Positions 44,008 through 53,505 are shown, counted from the first letter of the stretch. The stretch: DNA of 64,000 nucleotides from an uncultured Alphaproteobacteria bacterium (GCA_947646585.1 CANSHD010000001.1:439210-503209), one strand, 5' to 3'. A program made the numbers and translations. Notes: generated by a model from the letters alone, not told the origin.

Positions 44008-44334
44008 TTCCTTGATAATGTCTTGGACGGTGACTTTGAACACAACGTCTTTTCCGGCCAGTTCCGGAACGTATTCCGTCGGGAATGTAATATTGATGTC
44101 GCGGGTTTCGCCTTTCTCCATTCCAATCAGCTGCTCTTCAAAGCCCGGAACGAACTGGCCGCTGCCCAATTTTAAGGGGAAACCGGTCGCGGTGCCGCCT
44201 TCGAACTGAACGTCGCCCAGGAATCCTGCGAAATCAATGATAACCGTGTCGCCGTTCTGTGCGCCGGCATTGCTGTCGCATGCGCCCAGTGTAAGTGCAC
44301 CGCACAATGCGGCCGCTGTCATAAACTTTTTCAT
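44005..44334 (-). CDS. FKBP-type peptidyl-prolyl isomerase lipoprotein
   Basis: 109 aa, SD AGGGG. Lipobox LTLGACDS (Cys about residue 19) suggests an envelope lipoprotein. FKBP core: GDTVIIDFAGFLGDVQFEGG, LGSGQFVPGFEEQLIGMEKG, and FKVTVQDI. Catalyses prolyl cis-trans isomerisation of exported proteins. Shorter than SlyD or trigger factor, with no insert domain. Confidence 0.88.
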   Translation of the reverse strand: MKKFMTAAALCGALTLGACDSNAGAQNGDTVIIDFAGFLGDVQFEGGTATGFPLKLGSGQFVPGFEEQLIGMEKGETRDINITFPTEYVPELAGKDVVFKVTVQDIIKE

Positions 44335-44404
44335 GTTTTCCCCTTTTTGTTAAAATAATAAAGCGCTATTTAACATAGCGCTTTGTTTGTTCCTCGTCCA
44401 GTGC

Positions 44405-44968
44405 TTAATTTACATAAACGCAACGGAATCCGTATTCGCGCATGGTGGCCCCCTCGGCCTCTATGCGGTAGTCGTAAAACGAGCTGGGGCGCATGGCGTC
44501 GAACGACGGGCGGTCGTACACCATCACAATGCTGTCGGCATTGCGGCCGCATACGCGTTTCATTTCATAATCCGCAACCTTGGCCAATATTGTGCGCGCG
44601 TCGCCGTCAATGTCCATGCCGTCGGCATTCTGCATTAAACGCAGGCGCATTTCGCGCATGTCCGTGTTCCCCAGCAGGATTTGCACGCGAACCATCGCGC
44701 CCTTGTACTCCTGCCAGCGGGTTTCCATACGTGCCGTGGTCCAGCGGTTGCTGGTCTGCTCTTTCTCTTCGGCGGTTTTTGGCTTGTATGAATCAATGTT
44801 TGCGTATTGGTTGTCAGACTGCATAAATTCGCTGGTTCTTTCATTGTACAACGGCGCGTCCGGTCCACCCTCTGCAAAATCGGTGGTGTTGTACGGCGTG
44901 TCGCCGCCGTTGTTGCACCCGGCCAGCAGTGCACCCGACATAATTGCAAAAATCATGAATTTTTTCAT
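44405..44968 (-). CDS. Hypothetical lipoprotein
   Basis: 187 aa from ATG 44968 (weak SD GAGAGAC). Lipobox ALLAGCNN. The rest is soluble and charged with single Cys in KRVCGRN and FRCVYVN. No family recognised. Lies upstream of the FKBP gene in the same direction. Confidence 0.65.
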   Translation of the reverse strand: MKKFMIFAIMSGALLAGCNNGGDTPYNTTDFAEGGPDAPLYNERTSEFMQSDNQYANIDSYKPKTAEEKEQTSNRWTTARMETRWQEYKGAMVRVQILLGNTDMREMRLRLMQNADGMDIDGDARTILAKVADYEMKRVCGRNADSIVMVYDRPSFDAMRPSSFYDYRIEAEGATMREYGFRCVYVN

Positions 44969-45043
44969 ATCAGTCTCTCTTTTTTTTGATTTTATCAAAT
45001 AAAGCTTTTTGATTCAAGCGAGGATTTATGATAAAATCATGGC

Positions 45044-46003
45044 ATGGCTAATATTGTGCTGGATTCTTTGCTGCGCCCGCTGGAGGAGTTTTATAAACCC
45101 TCGTTCGTGGAAGAAATCGCAATCAATCACGCGGGCGAGGTTTGGATGCGCCTGCACGGTGCGCGCGTCCCTTGGGTTGCATACCAGGCCGAGAATTTAA
45201 GCAAACAATACCTTGTTGACCTTATTCATACAGTCGCAAATATTTACGAGCGGCCTTTTGACCCAACACACGGCGTGCCGGTCGTATATGCGACGTTGCC
45301 CGGCAATCATCGTTTTTCGGCCATTGCCGGCCCGAATGTCCAATATGATGAAAACGACGTCACAGGCGGCGTCGCGATGAATATCCGCGGTGGAAACGCC
45401 CCAGACACCAGTTTCGAGAATTATCATTTAAAACGTGGCGAGGATTTGTTAAAGGTAAAGCCGCGCGATAACGTCCGGCCCGATGACCCGTACGACAGAT
45501 TGATGCAGGCCATAAACGACGGCAGCCCCATTTTAATCAGTGGTGCAACCGCAACCGGAAAAACGACGTTCTTGAACCACATGCTGAAGCTGATTGACCA
45601 GAACAGCCGTGTTATCACCGTCGAAGACGCCCGTGAAATCCGCGTGCCCCAGGCGAACCGGGTGCACTTCGTTCTGTCGCGTACGGAACAGAATAACGAT
45701 TTTAACTATGCGCGCCTGTTGGATTTGGTGGTGCGTATGACGCCCGACGTAATTATCGGCGGTGAAATATCGACCGATAACGCATCCGTCCTGTGGGAAA
45801 TGCTGGGGACGGGTCACGACCACTTTTATACGACCATTCACGCCGAAAGTGCCGAGGCCGCATACGCCGCGTTCGCGGACCGTATCCTGCATACTCAGCC
45901 GGCGTATAACCGCACTGAATTGATTACGGAAATGAGAAAGAAAATCCGCGTCGTGCAATTATCGCGTGACGGCGCCCTGCGTGCCGTGACCGAGGTGGTA
46001 TAG
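45044..46003 (+). CDS. virB11: VirB11-family secretion ATPase
   Basis: 319 aa. Hexameric ATPase of type IV secretion. Walker A GATATGKTT (167-175), Asp box ITVEDAREIR, Walker B PDVIIGGEIS and His box GHDHFYTTIHAESAEAA. No other vir gene is adjacent in the window, so the rest of the apparatus must be encoded elsewhere, or this is an orphan. Confidence 0.93.
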   Translation: MANIVLDSLLRPLEEFYKPSFVEEIAINHAGEVWMRLHGARVPWVAYQAENLSKQYLVDLIHTVANIYERPFDPTHGVPVVYATLPGNHRFSAIAGPNVQYDENDVTGGVAMNIRGGNAPDTSFENYHLKRGEDLLKVKPRDNVRPDDPYDRLMQAINDGSPILISGATATGKTTFLNHMLKLIDQNSRVITVEDAREIRVPQANRVHFVLSRTEQNNDFNYARLLDLVVRMTPDVIIGGEISTDNASVLWEMLGTGHDHFYTTIHAESAEAAYAAFADRILHTQPAYNRTELITEMRKKIRVVQLSRDGALRAVTEVV

Positions 46004-46069
46004 CGCCTTTGCTTGTTTTCTGAAATTTTCGTGTTATAATAGGGTTATATTTAAAATAAGGATGCGAAT

Positions 46070-46321
46070 ATGGCAGAACAAAAAATTGTATGGTTGGAAG
46101 ACATGTTGGCAAACGCCAAAGATGACAAGGAACGTCAACAGATTTTAAAAGAGTGGGGTGAGGAAAAGGTTGCGCGTGCCGCCCGCAAGGAAGAAGAACG
46201 CATTAACGCCCCGTCCATGATTGATAAATTCATAGACGGTATCGCGGCGCTGAAAAAGAAAATGTTCAAAGACAAGTCAAAAGATAAAAACCTGTCGCAG
46301 ACGCAACAGCATACGCGTTAA
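46070..46321 (+). CDS. Small charged hypothetical protein
   Basis: 83 aa, SD AAGGATGCGA. Lys/Glu-rich, helical (KDDKERQQILKEWGEEKVAR). Downstream of virB11 by 66 bases with its own TATAAT-like box at 46033-46039. Unknown. Confidence 0.6.
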   Translation: MAEQKIVWLEDMLANAKDDKERQQILKEWGEEKVARAARKEEERINAPSMIDKFIDGIAALKKKMFKDKSKDKNLSQTQQHTR

Positions 46322-46322
46322 T

Positions 46323-46350
46323 AAAAAAGCCCCGCATGGGGCTTTTTTAA
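46323..46350. terminator. Bidirectional intrinsic terminator
   Basis: AAAAAAGCCCC/GGGGCTTTTTT between convergent genes. Confidence 0.85.
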
Positions 46351-47006
46351 TTTTTGTAGTAACAGTTTCCGGTGTATGTGCCGCTGCCGGTGCCGTCGGA
46401 AAAACTGCTGCCGCTTGGGATATAGCATGATGTTATTGCCGTGCTGCCTGCGGCGGCGGTTGTGCCGTAAACGCCGCCGGACGACGGGCATCGTGTGCAT
46501 CCGGATGTTCCGTTCGTGCTGCGGCCATAGTATCCGACGGCGCATTGGTATACTGTCGTTGTTTTACATGTGGCGGTCCCCGAACCGCAGTCGCACTGTC
46601 TGTTAATCTTCTTCTGATATCCCGTGCCTGCGGCGGTATATGTGGCGTCACTGACGCAATTGGAACAGACGCAGTCGCATGCCTTGAATATTTTGTTTAA
46701 TGAACCGCATTGTGAAAAGGCGACATTTGTAAGTGTATATCCCGGCGAGCAAGATGTGCATGGGGTATAAACATAAGTTGTGCTGCCTGATTTATAGCAT
46801 TCTTTTGCGCCAGATGTTGCGCATACATAGTACTGTGGCAACATTGGCAGAGCGGTTGTGTTGCTGGGGCATGTCGTTTTTGTGCACCCCACCATTGGTT
46901 CTATATCGCCGATATTAATGTCGCCTATTGAAATACCATATGCGCTGTTGGCAAGTATCGCCGCCGCAATAATTGGCGGCATCGTTATAAAATGTTTGAT
47001 ATTCAT
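46347..47006 (-). CDS. Secreted Cys-rich surface protein (paralogue of 11654-12331)
   Basis: 219 aa, SD AGGAGA. Signal peptide (about 1-24). Repeated Cys modules CTSCSPGYTL, CDCVCSNC, CDCGSGTATC, CAVGYYGRS, CTRCPSSGG, ending GNCYYKN, align with the protein at 11654. Both genes lie just downstream of a leader of the same RNA class (H here, A there), so protein and regulator are kept together. Confidence 0.72.
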   Translation of the reverse strand: MNIKHFITMPPIIAAAILANSAYGISIGDINIGDIEPMVGCTKTTCPSNTTALPMLPQYYVCATSGAKECYKSGSTTYVYTPCTSCSPGYTLTNVAFSQCGSLNKIFKACDCVCSNCVSDATYTAAGTGYQKKINRQCDCGSGTATCKTTTVYQCAVGYYGRSTNGTSGCTRCPSSGGVYGTTAAAGSTAITSCYIPSGSSFSDGTGSGTYTGNCYYKN

Positions 47007-47035
47007 TTGTTCAATCTCCTGTTTTTCTGCGAACG

Positions 47036-47250
47036 AAAAACCACCAAAAATTTGGTGGTCAGGAGGTTGACTACAATCTTTGGAATTGTGTGCTTATTCA
47101 ATATATTCACAGCCCTCCTGACCCCGTGGGTTCAGGAGTTTGTTTTTCGTCGTAATAGTAAAACAAGCGCATAAAGCGCGCCTATAAGTATCTATTCCGA
47201 CGCCAAAGCAGAGGTAGTCACACCCCGTCACCGGAACACCCGGCGACACT
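47036..47250 (-). ncRNA. Leader RNA copy H (candidate riboswitch-like attenuator)
   Basis: Minus strand: 5' hairpin GTCGCCGG/CCGGTGAC (47228-47248); P1 GACTAC and CTTTGG with CCAAAG and GTAGTC (47203-47219 with 47069-47083); P2 with GCGC/GCGC and CGTCG/CGACG; P3 CTCCTGA/TCAGGAG (47116-47138); motif AATATATTGAATAAGC; CCTCCTGACC (47057-47066), a perfect 10-bp match to the P3 arm GGTCAGGAGG (47114-47123); terminator CCACCAAA/TTTGGTGG (47041-47058) with T5. Confidence 0.82.
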
Positions 47251-47287
47251 TGGATTATATATTGCAATGATATTAAATACAAGATTA

Positions 47288-47313
47288 AAAAAAAGCCCCG
47301 TGCGGGGGCTTTC
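47288..47313 (-). terminator. Intrinsic terminator
   Basis: AAGCCCCCGCACGGGGCTTT-type hairpin followed by T tract on the minus strand, one base after the SHOCT-like gene stop. Confidence 0.8.
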
Positions 47314-47652
47314 TTATTTGTCGCTTAGCAGTTTTGCCTTCATCTTGTCGTATTCCGATTTGGAAATGACCTTGGATTTATACAGTTTCGCCAGCTTTTC
47401 CAGTTCGTCCAGTCTGCTGCCGCATGCATAGCAGTTTTGCCCCTCGCCATGCCACGCCAGTGACAGTATCAGCGCCGCCAGCCATGTCACACCGAAAAAT
47501 ATACCCAGCCATGACAGCACCAGAATAATTGTCTTTTGCGTGCCGCATATACCGCGCGCGTTTGCAATCATTACCGGTATGCATATCACCGCGCACACAA
47601 ATGCGCACAACAGCATAAACATAAAAAACAGGGCCAGATATTCAACGAACAT
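47314..47652 (-). CDS. Two-TM protein with SHOCT-like tail
   Basis: 112 aa. Two membrane segments (about 5-28 and 40-65), then YACGSRLDELEKLAKLYKSK and ISKSEYDKMKAKLL, the short helical SHOCT motif usually at C-termini of small membrane proteins. SD AAAGGAG. Function unknown. Confidence 0.7.
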   Translation of the reverse strand: MFVEYLALFFMFMLLCAFVCAVICIPVMIANARGICGTQKTIILVLSWLGIFFGVTWLAALILSLAWHGEGQNCYACGSRLDELEKLAKLYKSKVISKSEYDKMKAKLLSDK

Positions 47653-47709
47653 TTTTTCTCCTTTGTTCTGATAAATATATTATATCGCAAAAAATCCTAA
47701 CTTCAATCC

Positions 47710-49923
47710 CTACATAAAGTTTTGCGGGCCGACATCAATTTTTACGCGGATATTTGTCGGCACGCGCACCTTTGCCACCCATCGCGCCACCACCGGTTGC
47801 AGATTGGCGCGCGCATCGCCCGATATTAAAAATCGCATGCGGTACCAGTTCCGTATCTGGTAAATCTGGGCGGGAACCGGGCCCATTATGCGTCCGCCCG
47901 ACAATGCGGGCGCGGCCGCCGCCAATTCCGCACAGAAACGTTGCAGCGCGGATTCCCTCTGCCCCTCTATTATCAGTGCAATCAACTGGCCGAATGGGGG
48001 CATTTTCGCCGCCCGTCGCGCCGCCATGTCTGTCGCCATAAACGCGTCGCGGTCGCATTCGCATATCGCGCGCAGTACGGGATGGTCCGGCTGGTATGTC
48101 TGCATCAGAACCCGCCCCGGCGCATCCCCGCGCCCGGCGCGCCCGGCAACCTGAAACAGTTGCTGGAATGTATGCTCGCCCGCACGGAAATCCGTTCCAA
48201 ACAGTCCCATGTCCGCGTCAACGACACCCACCAGTGTCAGGTTTGGAAAATGGTGACCCTTTGCTAGAATCTGGGTGCCGATTACAATGTCTATCTCGCC
48301 CGATTCCATTTTCTGGACCAGACGTTGCAGCGCTGCGCGCGACATGATTGTGTCACTGGATACGCATGCGGTGCGCGCGCCGGGGAATTTGGCGGCCACC
48401 TCGGCCTCTATCTTTTCCATTCCCGCCCCGCGTGTGGATATCGCGCCGCCGCAATCGGGACACGCGCCTGGCATCGGCGCCGTTCGTCCGCACATATGAC
48501 ACAACAGCTTGCCCAGACGCTTGTGATATGTCATCGACACGCTGCAGTCCGGACATTGCGCGACAAATCCGCATTTCTTGCACTGTACAATCGGGGCGAA
48601 TCCGCGGCGGTTGATAAACAGCAACGCCTGGCGCCCGGCGCTGAGTGTTTCGCCGATGGCGTCGCACAGGGCGGGTGTCAGATTGCCCGGTGTTTCATCC
48701 GCCCCGTCTTCGGCGTCCGGCGCGCGGTATGGGGCGGGGCGCTCGGCCCGCAAATCGATTGTGGAAATCGCGGGCAGTTGCGCGCCGCCAAAACGCGATG
48801 TTAAACGCAGGTGCGAATACCGCCCCATTGCCGCATTGTTTAATGTTTCGGCCGACGGCGTTGCGCTGGCCAATATTACAGGGAATCCGGCAATCTTGGC
48901 ACGCAGTACGGCCATGTCGCGCGCGTGATAGTTGCCCATGTCTTCCTGTTTGTACGACGTGTCATGCTCTTCATCCACGACAATCAGCCCCAGATTCTGC
49001 CACGGCAGGAACAATGCGCTGCGCGTGCCGACAACCATCCGAATGTCGCCGCGCGCGACGCCGCGCCATATTTCGCGCCGGGCTGCGGCGGTTAAATTGC
49101 TGTGCCATACGACGGGCGGCGCGCCAAAGCGGCGCGAGAATCGGTCCATAAACTGGGCCGTTAAAGCGATTTCCGGCATCATCAATAAAACGGAGCGGCC
49201 GTTGTTATACGCGCGCCACGCCGCGTCAAAGTAAACCTGGGTCTTGCCGCTGCCGGTGATGCCGTCCAATAAATGAACCGAAAATCCGCCGTGTGAAATC
49301 GACCCGGCGATTGTGTCGGCCGCCACCTGCTGCTCGGCATTTAACGTGACGGCGCCCGTGTCGTGATATTGATGTACAAATGTGTCGGCGGCAATCGGCC
49401 GCGCATCGGTCGGGACCAGGGCGCCGCTTTTTATCATTGCATTGATTACGGCGCGGCTGGCGCGGGAAATGTTTTGAATATCCGACGCCGACATCGGGGC
49501 AAAGTCATTGGCCTCAAACCCGTCGGCCACCGCCTGGCGTGCATCGGTCATGCGAATTTTGGAATCGGGATTATATGAGTACAGCGCCTCTACCCGCGGT
49601 GGTGCAAACGCGTCCGGCACGTTTATAATCAGGCGCAGCACGCCCCCCGGCGGCATCAATGTCCATTCGGACATTTTCTGAATCCATTGCAGGTCGGTAA
49701 CCGGCATCTTTATTGGAAAGACGGTTCCCGTACTTTTGATTTTTTCAGGCGCAACACGTCCATCTGGCATTCCGTATACAACACCGACATACGGCCGGCC
49801 CATAATTGTCACCGCCACATAGGAACCCAGTTCCGCCGGCCCCGACAATCGATAGTCGTATCCGGTGTTAACCGCGTTCGGCACTAAAATTTTAACGATA
49901 TCGCCCGCATTGAACATAAGCAT
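47710..49923 (-). CDS. priA: Primosomal protein N' (replication restart helicase)
   Basis: About 737 aa from ATG 49923 (MLMFNAGDIVKILVPNAV); an ATG at 49962 would add a Lys-rich stretch and 49917 is also possible, none with a strong SD. Walker A DGITGSGKT, DEEHDTSYKQ, and two Cys4 zinc motifs (CKKCGFVAQCPDC; CHMCG with CPDCGG) are diagnostic. Restarts stalled replication forks by loading the replisome. Confidence 0.94.
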   Translation of the reverse strand: MLMFNAGDIVKILVPNAVNTGYDYRLSGPAELGSYVAVTIMGRPYVGVVYGMPDGRVAPEKIKSTGTVFPIKMPVTDLQWIQKMSEWTLMPPGGVLRLIINVPDAFAPPRVEALYSYNPDSKIRMTDARQAVADGFEANDFAPMSASDIQNISRASRAVINAMIKSGALVPTDARPIAADTFVHQYHDTGAVTLNAEQQVAADTIAGSISHGGFSVHLLDGITGSGKTQVYFDAAWRAYNNGRSVLLMMPEIALTAQFMDRFSRRFGAPPVVWHSNLTAAARREIWRGVARGDIRMVVGTRSALFLPWQNLGLIVVDEEHDTSYKQEDMGNYHARDMAVLRAKIAGFPVILASATPSAETLNNAAMGRYSHLRLTSRFGGAQLPAISTIDLRAERPAPYRAPDAEDGADETPGNLTPALCDAIGETLSAGRQALLFINRRGFAPIVQCKKCGFVAQCPDCSVSMTYHKRLGKLLCHMCGRTAPMPGACPDCGGAISTRGAGMEKIEAEVAAKFPGARTACVSSDTIMSRAALQRLVQKMESGEIDIVIGTQILAKGHHFPNLTLVGVVDADMGLFGTDFRAGEHTFQQLFQVAGRAGRGDAPGRVLMQTYQPDHPVLRAICECDRDAFMATDMAARRAAKMPPFGQLIALIIEGQRESALQRFCAELAAAAPALSGGRIMGPVPAQIYQIRNWYRMRFLISGDARANLQPVVARWVAKVRVPTNIRVKIDVGPQNFM

Positions 49924-49965
49924 AAAATACTTGTTTTTTTTCTTTTTTTCAATACCATTCATGCC

Positions 49966-50694
49966 ATGTGGAAACAGTTTTTTGAAGTCAGTGATTTTCT
50001 ATGCAATTTTATTCCCGGACGCTCCCGTCGTGCGGGAATCCGTCGCGAGAAACTATACGATTGGCGCAAAAAGTATCGTGCATTGCGGCGCGCGTATCCT
50101 GAATTGAATTTTCGCCGCACGCGTATGATAAAGGGCGGCTGGAACATCGGATTTATCGTTGACCGCAAATATGTGTTTAAAATCAGAAAGTTTTACGATA
50201 AAAACACGCCCGCCGCAAAAATCATGCGGGAACAGCGGATAACGGGTGCCTTGGCGGACGCGGCGTCCGTTCGCATCCCCCGGATAGAGGTTGTGCGCAC
50301 CGGCGGATATACGTTTTATAAGTATGACTTTATCCCGGGGCGGAACATGAACACTTTTTCCCCGGCACAAATTGCGCGTCATGCCGACACGTGGGGCGCC
50401 CAGATTGGCGAATTTATTCATTCGATACATACGGCCCGGCCTGATGATTTGGACGATTTGCGCGACCGCCCGGGCGATGGCTGGAACCATAACGACATAT
50501 GTAACAACGTAATCATAGACCCCAAAACAATGCGCGTTACAGGGGTTATTGATTGGGAATATTCGGGCTGGGGCCTGCTTTCGACGGAATTTGATAATTG
50601 CGTTCGCTTTTCTAAAAAAATCAAGGAATCCGGTATCTTGTCGCACATCCAAAAAAAATATTACGATTTGGAAAAAAGAAGATTGACAAAATAA
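49966..50694 (+). CDS. Aminoglycoside phosphotransferase-like kinase
   Basis: 242 aa. Protein-kinase-like fold of the APH/choline kinase type: YKYDFIPGRNMNT, catalytic loop WNHNDICNNVII (HxDxxxxN) and GVIDWEYSGWG (Mg-binding Asp). It phosphorylates a small molecule such as an amino alcohol, sugar or antibiotic; substrate cannot be told. Divergent from priA; the region between is too short for much regulation. Confidence 0.78.
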   Translation: MWKQFFEVSDFLCNFIPGRSRRAGIRREKLYDWRKKYRALRRAYPELNFRRTRMIKGGWNIGFIVDRKYVFKIRKFYDKNTPAAKIMREQRITGALADAASVRIPRIEVVRTGGYTFYKYDFIPGRNMNTFSPAQIARHADTWGAQIGEFIHSIHTARPDDLDDLRDRPGDGWNHNDICNNVIIDPKTMRVTGVIDWEYSGWGLLSTEFDNCVRFSKKIKESGILSHIQKKYYDLEKRRLTK

Positions 50695-50739
50695 TATCTT
50701 TGTATTATTTATTAGATGGCCTAACCAAGAGGATAACAA

Positions 50740-51300
50740 ATGGCATCTATTCGTGACCGTCGCACTCAGCCCAGTGTCGCCCAAGAATTATTTGGAAAAG
50801 TATATGTTCCCCACATTGCGGATATGATATTAAAGAATCATGGCGGCTCTTATGCATGTTATGAGAACGAGCGCAACACGTGGCGTTCATATATTCCTTA
50901 TTCCGCGGAAATAGAAGATGAATTTGTCATGGAAACCAAGATGTTTATTGTATTCTTGGACCATCACGTAAATAAATTGGCGGAAAACCCTGTATTTGTG
51001 ATGGCGTTTGTAAAGTTGGTTGTGGATTATCTGTCGGCATATACGATGAAGAATCCGGCATTCCCAAAGCGCACCCGTAAAAAAGCCAAAGAGGCGTTGA
51101 TGCAGACACTGTGGAGTGATTTCGCACATATTCAGAAAATGCTGGCGCGTCAAGAGGCTCAGCGTGCCGCCCGCCGCGAACGCAATATCAGATTCCAAAG
51201 CGCCGGCAAGAAACAGACGTCGGATGCAAAAGAGGCGTACGACAAAATGAAGGCGACGCAGCGGCGCCTTGCTTCGGCCCAAGGCCCGAAGCAGAAATAA
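50740..51300 (+). CDS. Hypothetical basic protein
   Basis: 186 aa, SD AGAGGATAACA. Soluble, helical, basic C-terminus (RRLASAQGPKQK) with Arg/Ala-rich helix EAQRAARRERNIRFQ. No family recognised. Converges on miaA. Confidence 0.6.
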   Translation: MASIRDRRTQPSVAQELFGKVYVPHIADMILKNHGGSYACYENERNTWRSYIPYSAEIEDEFVMETKMFIVFLDHHVNKLAENPVFVMAFVKLVVDYLSAYTMKNPAFPKRTRKKAKEALMQTLWSDFAHIQKMLARQEAQRAARRERNIRFQSAGKKQTSDAKEAYDKMKATQRRLASAQGPKQK

Positions 51301-51315
51301 CCCTGCAAAGAAATA

Positions 51316-52191
51316 TTATATCACGGCGTCGATATCTTCGGCGCCGTTTAAAATTACATCGGCGTCAAATTGCGTGCGGAACCATGTGCGCTGGCGCTTG
51401 GCATACTGGTTGGTTTTTGTAATCCATGTGTCGATGCATTCCGCCATGGAAATCTCGCCGCGAACGTATGCGCACATCTGGGGCGCGCCGATTGCGCGCC
51501 GCGGGTCCCAACGGGACGCGATTATACGACGGGCCTCATGCTCGGCGCCGCCGGATATCATTTCCGGCACACGCGTGGCAATGCGGCGGCGTAACACGTC
51601 GATTGGCGGATTGATAAGTATGCGCCGCGCCGTCGGCACAACCGCACCGACGCGCGGCATCGATTGAAATTCCGTTATATGACGGCCGGTTTGTAAAAAT
51701 ACCTCTATCGCGCGGGCCGTGCGCTGGGGGTCGGTAAATTTAAAATCCGGGGGCAGCAATTTGCGCGCCGCGTTCGGGTCCGCCGCCACCATTTCCCGCG
51801 CGCGCCGCCGCGCGTCGTCCGAAATGTCGGGCATGGGCGAAATACCGGACCGCAATGCGGAAATATAATATCCCGTCCCGCCGACGAATATTGCGGGGCG
51901 TCCTGCGCGGTGGGCCATTTCATATTCCCGTCGCGCCATTTCCATATAATCCGCCACGGAAATCTGTTGTGTTAAATCCAGCACGGAAAACAGCCTGTAC
52001 GGCACGCCGTCGACGTCGGGTGTGATGTCACGCCCGGCAAAGGGGCTGGCCGCGATATTTTCAATGCCGCGGTAAATCTGAACACTGTCACAGTTTATAA
52101 TGACACCGCCGACCTGCGCCGCCAGTTTATGTGCAAATGCGGATTTTCCCGACGCAGTCGGTCCCGTGATAATGTATGAATCATAAGTCAT
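51316..52191 (-). CDS. miaA: tRNA dimethylallyltransferase
   Basis: 291 aa. Adds dimethylallyl to A37 of tRNAs reading UNN codons. P-loop ITGPTASGKSAFAHK, NCDSVQIYRG with the catalytic Asp, FVGGTGYYISAL and KTNQYAKRQRTWFR are family hallmarks. Confidence 0.95.
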   Translation of the reverse strand: MTYDSYIITGPTASGKSAFAHKLAAQVGGVIINCDSVQIYRGIENIAASPFAGRDITPDVDGVPYRLFSVLDLTQQISVADYMEMARREYEMAHRAGRPAIFVGGTGYYISALRSGISPMPDISDDARRRAREMVAADPNAARKLLPPDFKFTDPQRTARAIEVFLQTGRHITEFQSMPRVGAVVPTARRILINPPIDVLRRRIATRVPEMISGGAEHEARRIIASRWDPRRAIGAPQMCAYVRGEISMAECIDTWITKTNQYAKRQRTWFRTQFDADVILNGAEDIDAVI

Positions 52192-52292
52192 TGTAAAAAA
52201 GTATAAATGCCGAAAATGTAAAATTCAATTGTAAATTCCAAAATTATGGTGCTAGAATAGGGTTGTCCAATAAAAAACGAAAGGAAAAAATT

Positions 52293-53291
52293 ATGTCAAA
52301 AGTAAGAGTTGCTATTAACGGTTTCGGCCGTATCGGACGCTTGGTTTTGCGTGCGGCACTGGAATCGGGACGTGATGATATCGAGTTTGTTGCGGTAAAC
52401 GACTTGGCGCCGGCCGAACAGAACGCGTACCTGTTGGAATATGATTCTGTTCATGGCAAACTGCCGATGCCGGTTAAACTGGAAGGCGACACCATCATCG
52501 TCGGCAATCAAAAGATTAAGTGCATTGCGGAAAAAGACCCGACAAAACTGCCGTGGGGCGAATTGAACATCGACGTTGTGATGGAATGCACTGGTATCTT
52601 TACCGCCGCTGAAAAGGCAAAGGTTCATCTGGAAGCGGGCGCAAAGCGCGTATTGGTATCGGCCCCGTCGGCCGGCGCGGATGCGACAATCGTGTACGGC
52701 GTGAACCAGGATACACTGAAATCCACAGACTTGATTGTGTCGAACGCATCCTGCACAACAAATTGCCTTGCCCCCGTGGCCAAGGTTTTGGACGACACAT
52801 TCGGCATCATATCCGGCTGGATGACGACTGTTCATGCATATACCGGCGACCAGCAGTTGCTGGATAAAAACCACAAAGATTTCCGTCGTGCACGCGCGGC
52901 GGCCCTGTCCATGATTCCGACCAGCACCGGCGCGGCCAAGGCAATCGGTCTGGTTTTGCCGAAATTGGCGGGCAAACTGGACGGTATGGCAATCCGCGTA
53001 CCGACACCGGACGTATCGGTTGTTGAATTGGTTGTGAATCTGGAAAAAGACGCGACCGTTGATGCGGTCAACGCCGCGATGAAGGCGGCCGAGTCCCGCA
53101 CATTCGGCTATAATGACAAGCCGTTGGTATCCATCGACTTTACCGGCGACGCGCACAGTTCCATCTTTGACGCATCCCAGACCAAGGTCTTGGGCGACCG
53201 TCTGGTGCACGTCACCGCATGGTATGACAATGAATGGGGCTTCTCGAACCGTATGGGCGACACCGCGGTTGCGATGGGCAAATTGATATAA
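52293..53291 (+). CDS. gap: Glyceraldehyde-3-phosphate dehydrogenase, type I
   Basis: 332 aa from ATG 52293 (SD AAAGGA); an in-frame ATG at 52263 is too far. NAD site VRVAINGFGRIGRLVLRA, catalytic Cys in SNASCTTNCLAP, and SWYDNEWGFSNR-like AWYDNEWGFSNR. Glycolytic oxidation of glyceraldehyde-3-phosphate. Dense antisense ORFs here are codon shadows. Confidence 0.97.
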   Translation: MSKVRVAINGFGRIGRLVLRAALESGRDDIEFVAVNDLAPAEQNAYLLEYDSVHGKLPMPVKLEGDTIIVGNQKIKCIAEKDPTKLPWGELNIDVVMECTGIFTAAEKAKVHLEAGAKRVLVSAPSAGADATIVYGVNQDTLKSTDLIVSNASCTTNCLAPVAKVLDDTFGIISGWMTTVHAYTGDQQLLDKNHKDFRRARAAALSMIPTSTGAAKAIGLVLPKLAGKLDGMAIRVPTPDVSVVELVVNLEKDATVDAVNAAMKAAESRTFGYNDKPLVSIDFTGDAHSSIFDASQTKVLGDRLVHVTAWYDNEWGFSNRMGDTAVAMGKLI

Positions 53292-53311
53292 TTGTCTGTA
53301 TCGAAAAAAGA

Positions 53312-53335
53312 ATCCGGCGTTTTGCCGGATTTTTC
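53312..53335 (+). terminator. Intrinsic terminator
   Basis: ATCCGGC/GCCGGAT with T tract after gap. Confidence 0.8.
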
Positions 53336-53395
53336 ATTTTTGTGAAAAAAAGTCTTGCATTTGCATGCTCGGCAGTATAATATACGTATCGCTCT

Positions 53396-53472
53396 GGGGT
53401 TGTAGCTCAGCTGGTTAGAGCGTCTGCCTGTCACGCAGAAGGTCGAGGGTTCGAGCCCCTTCAATCCCGCCA
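53396..53472 (+). tRNA. tRNA-Asp(GTC)
   Basis: 77 nt with encoded CCA. Acceptor GGGGTTG/CAATCCC, anticodon loop CTGTCAC, anticodon GTC. Promoter-like TTGCAT and TATAAT-type boxes precede it at about 53354-53382. Confidence 0.96.
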
Positions 53473-53480
53473 GAGATTCA

Positions 53481-53505
53481 CACCGTCATTTGACGGTGTT
53501 TTTTT
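53481..53505 (+). terminator. tRNA-Asp terminator
   Basis: CACCGTCA/TGACGGTG hairpin plus T7. Confidence 0.85.

Noticed and set aside
52296..53210. 304-aa ORF antisense to gap
   Set aside because: Shadow frame of a highly conserved housekeeping gene.
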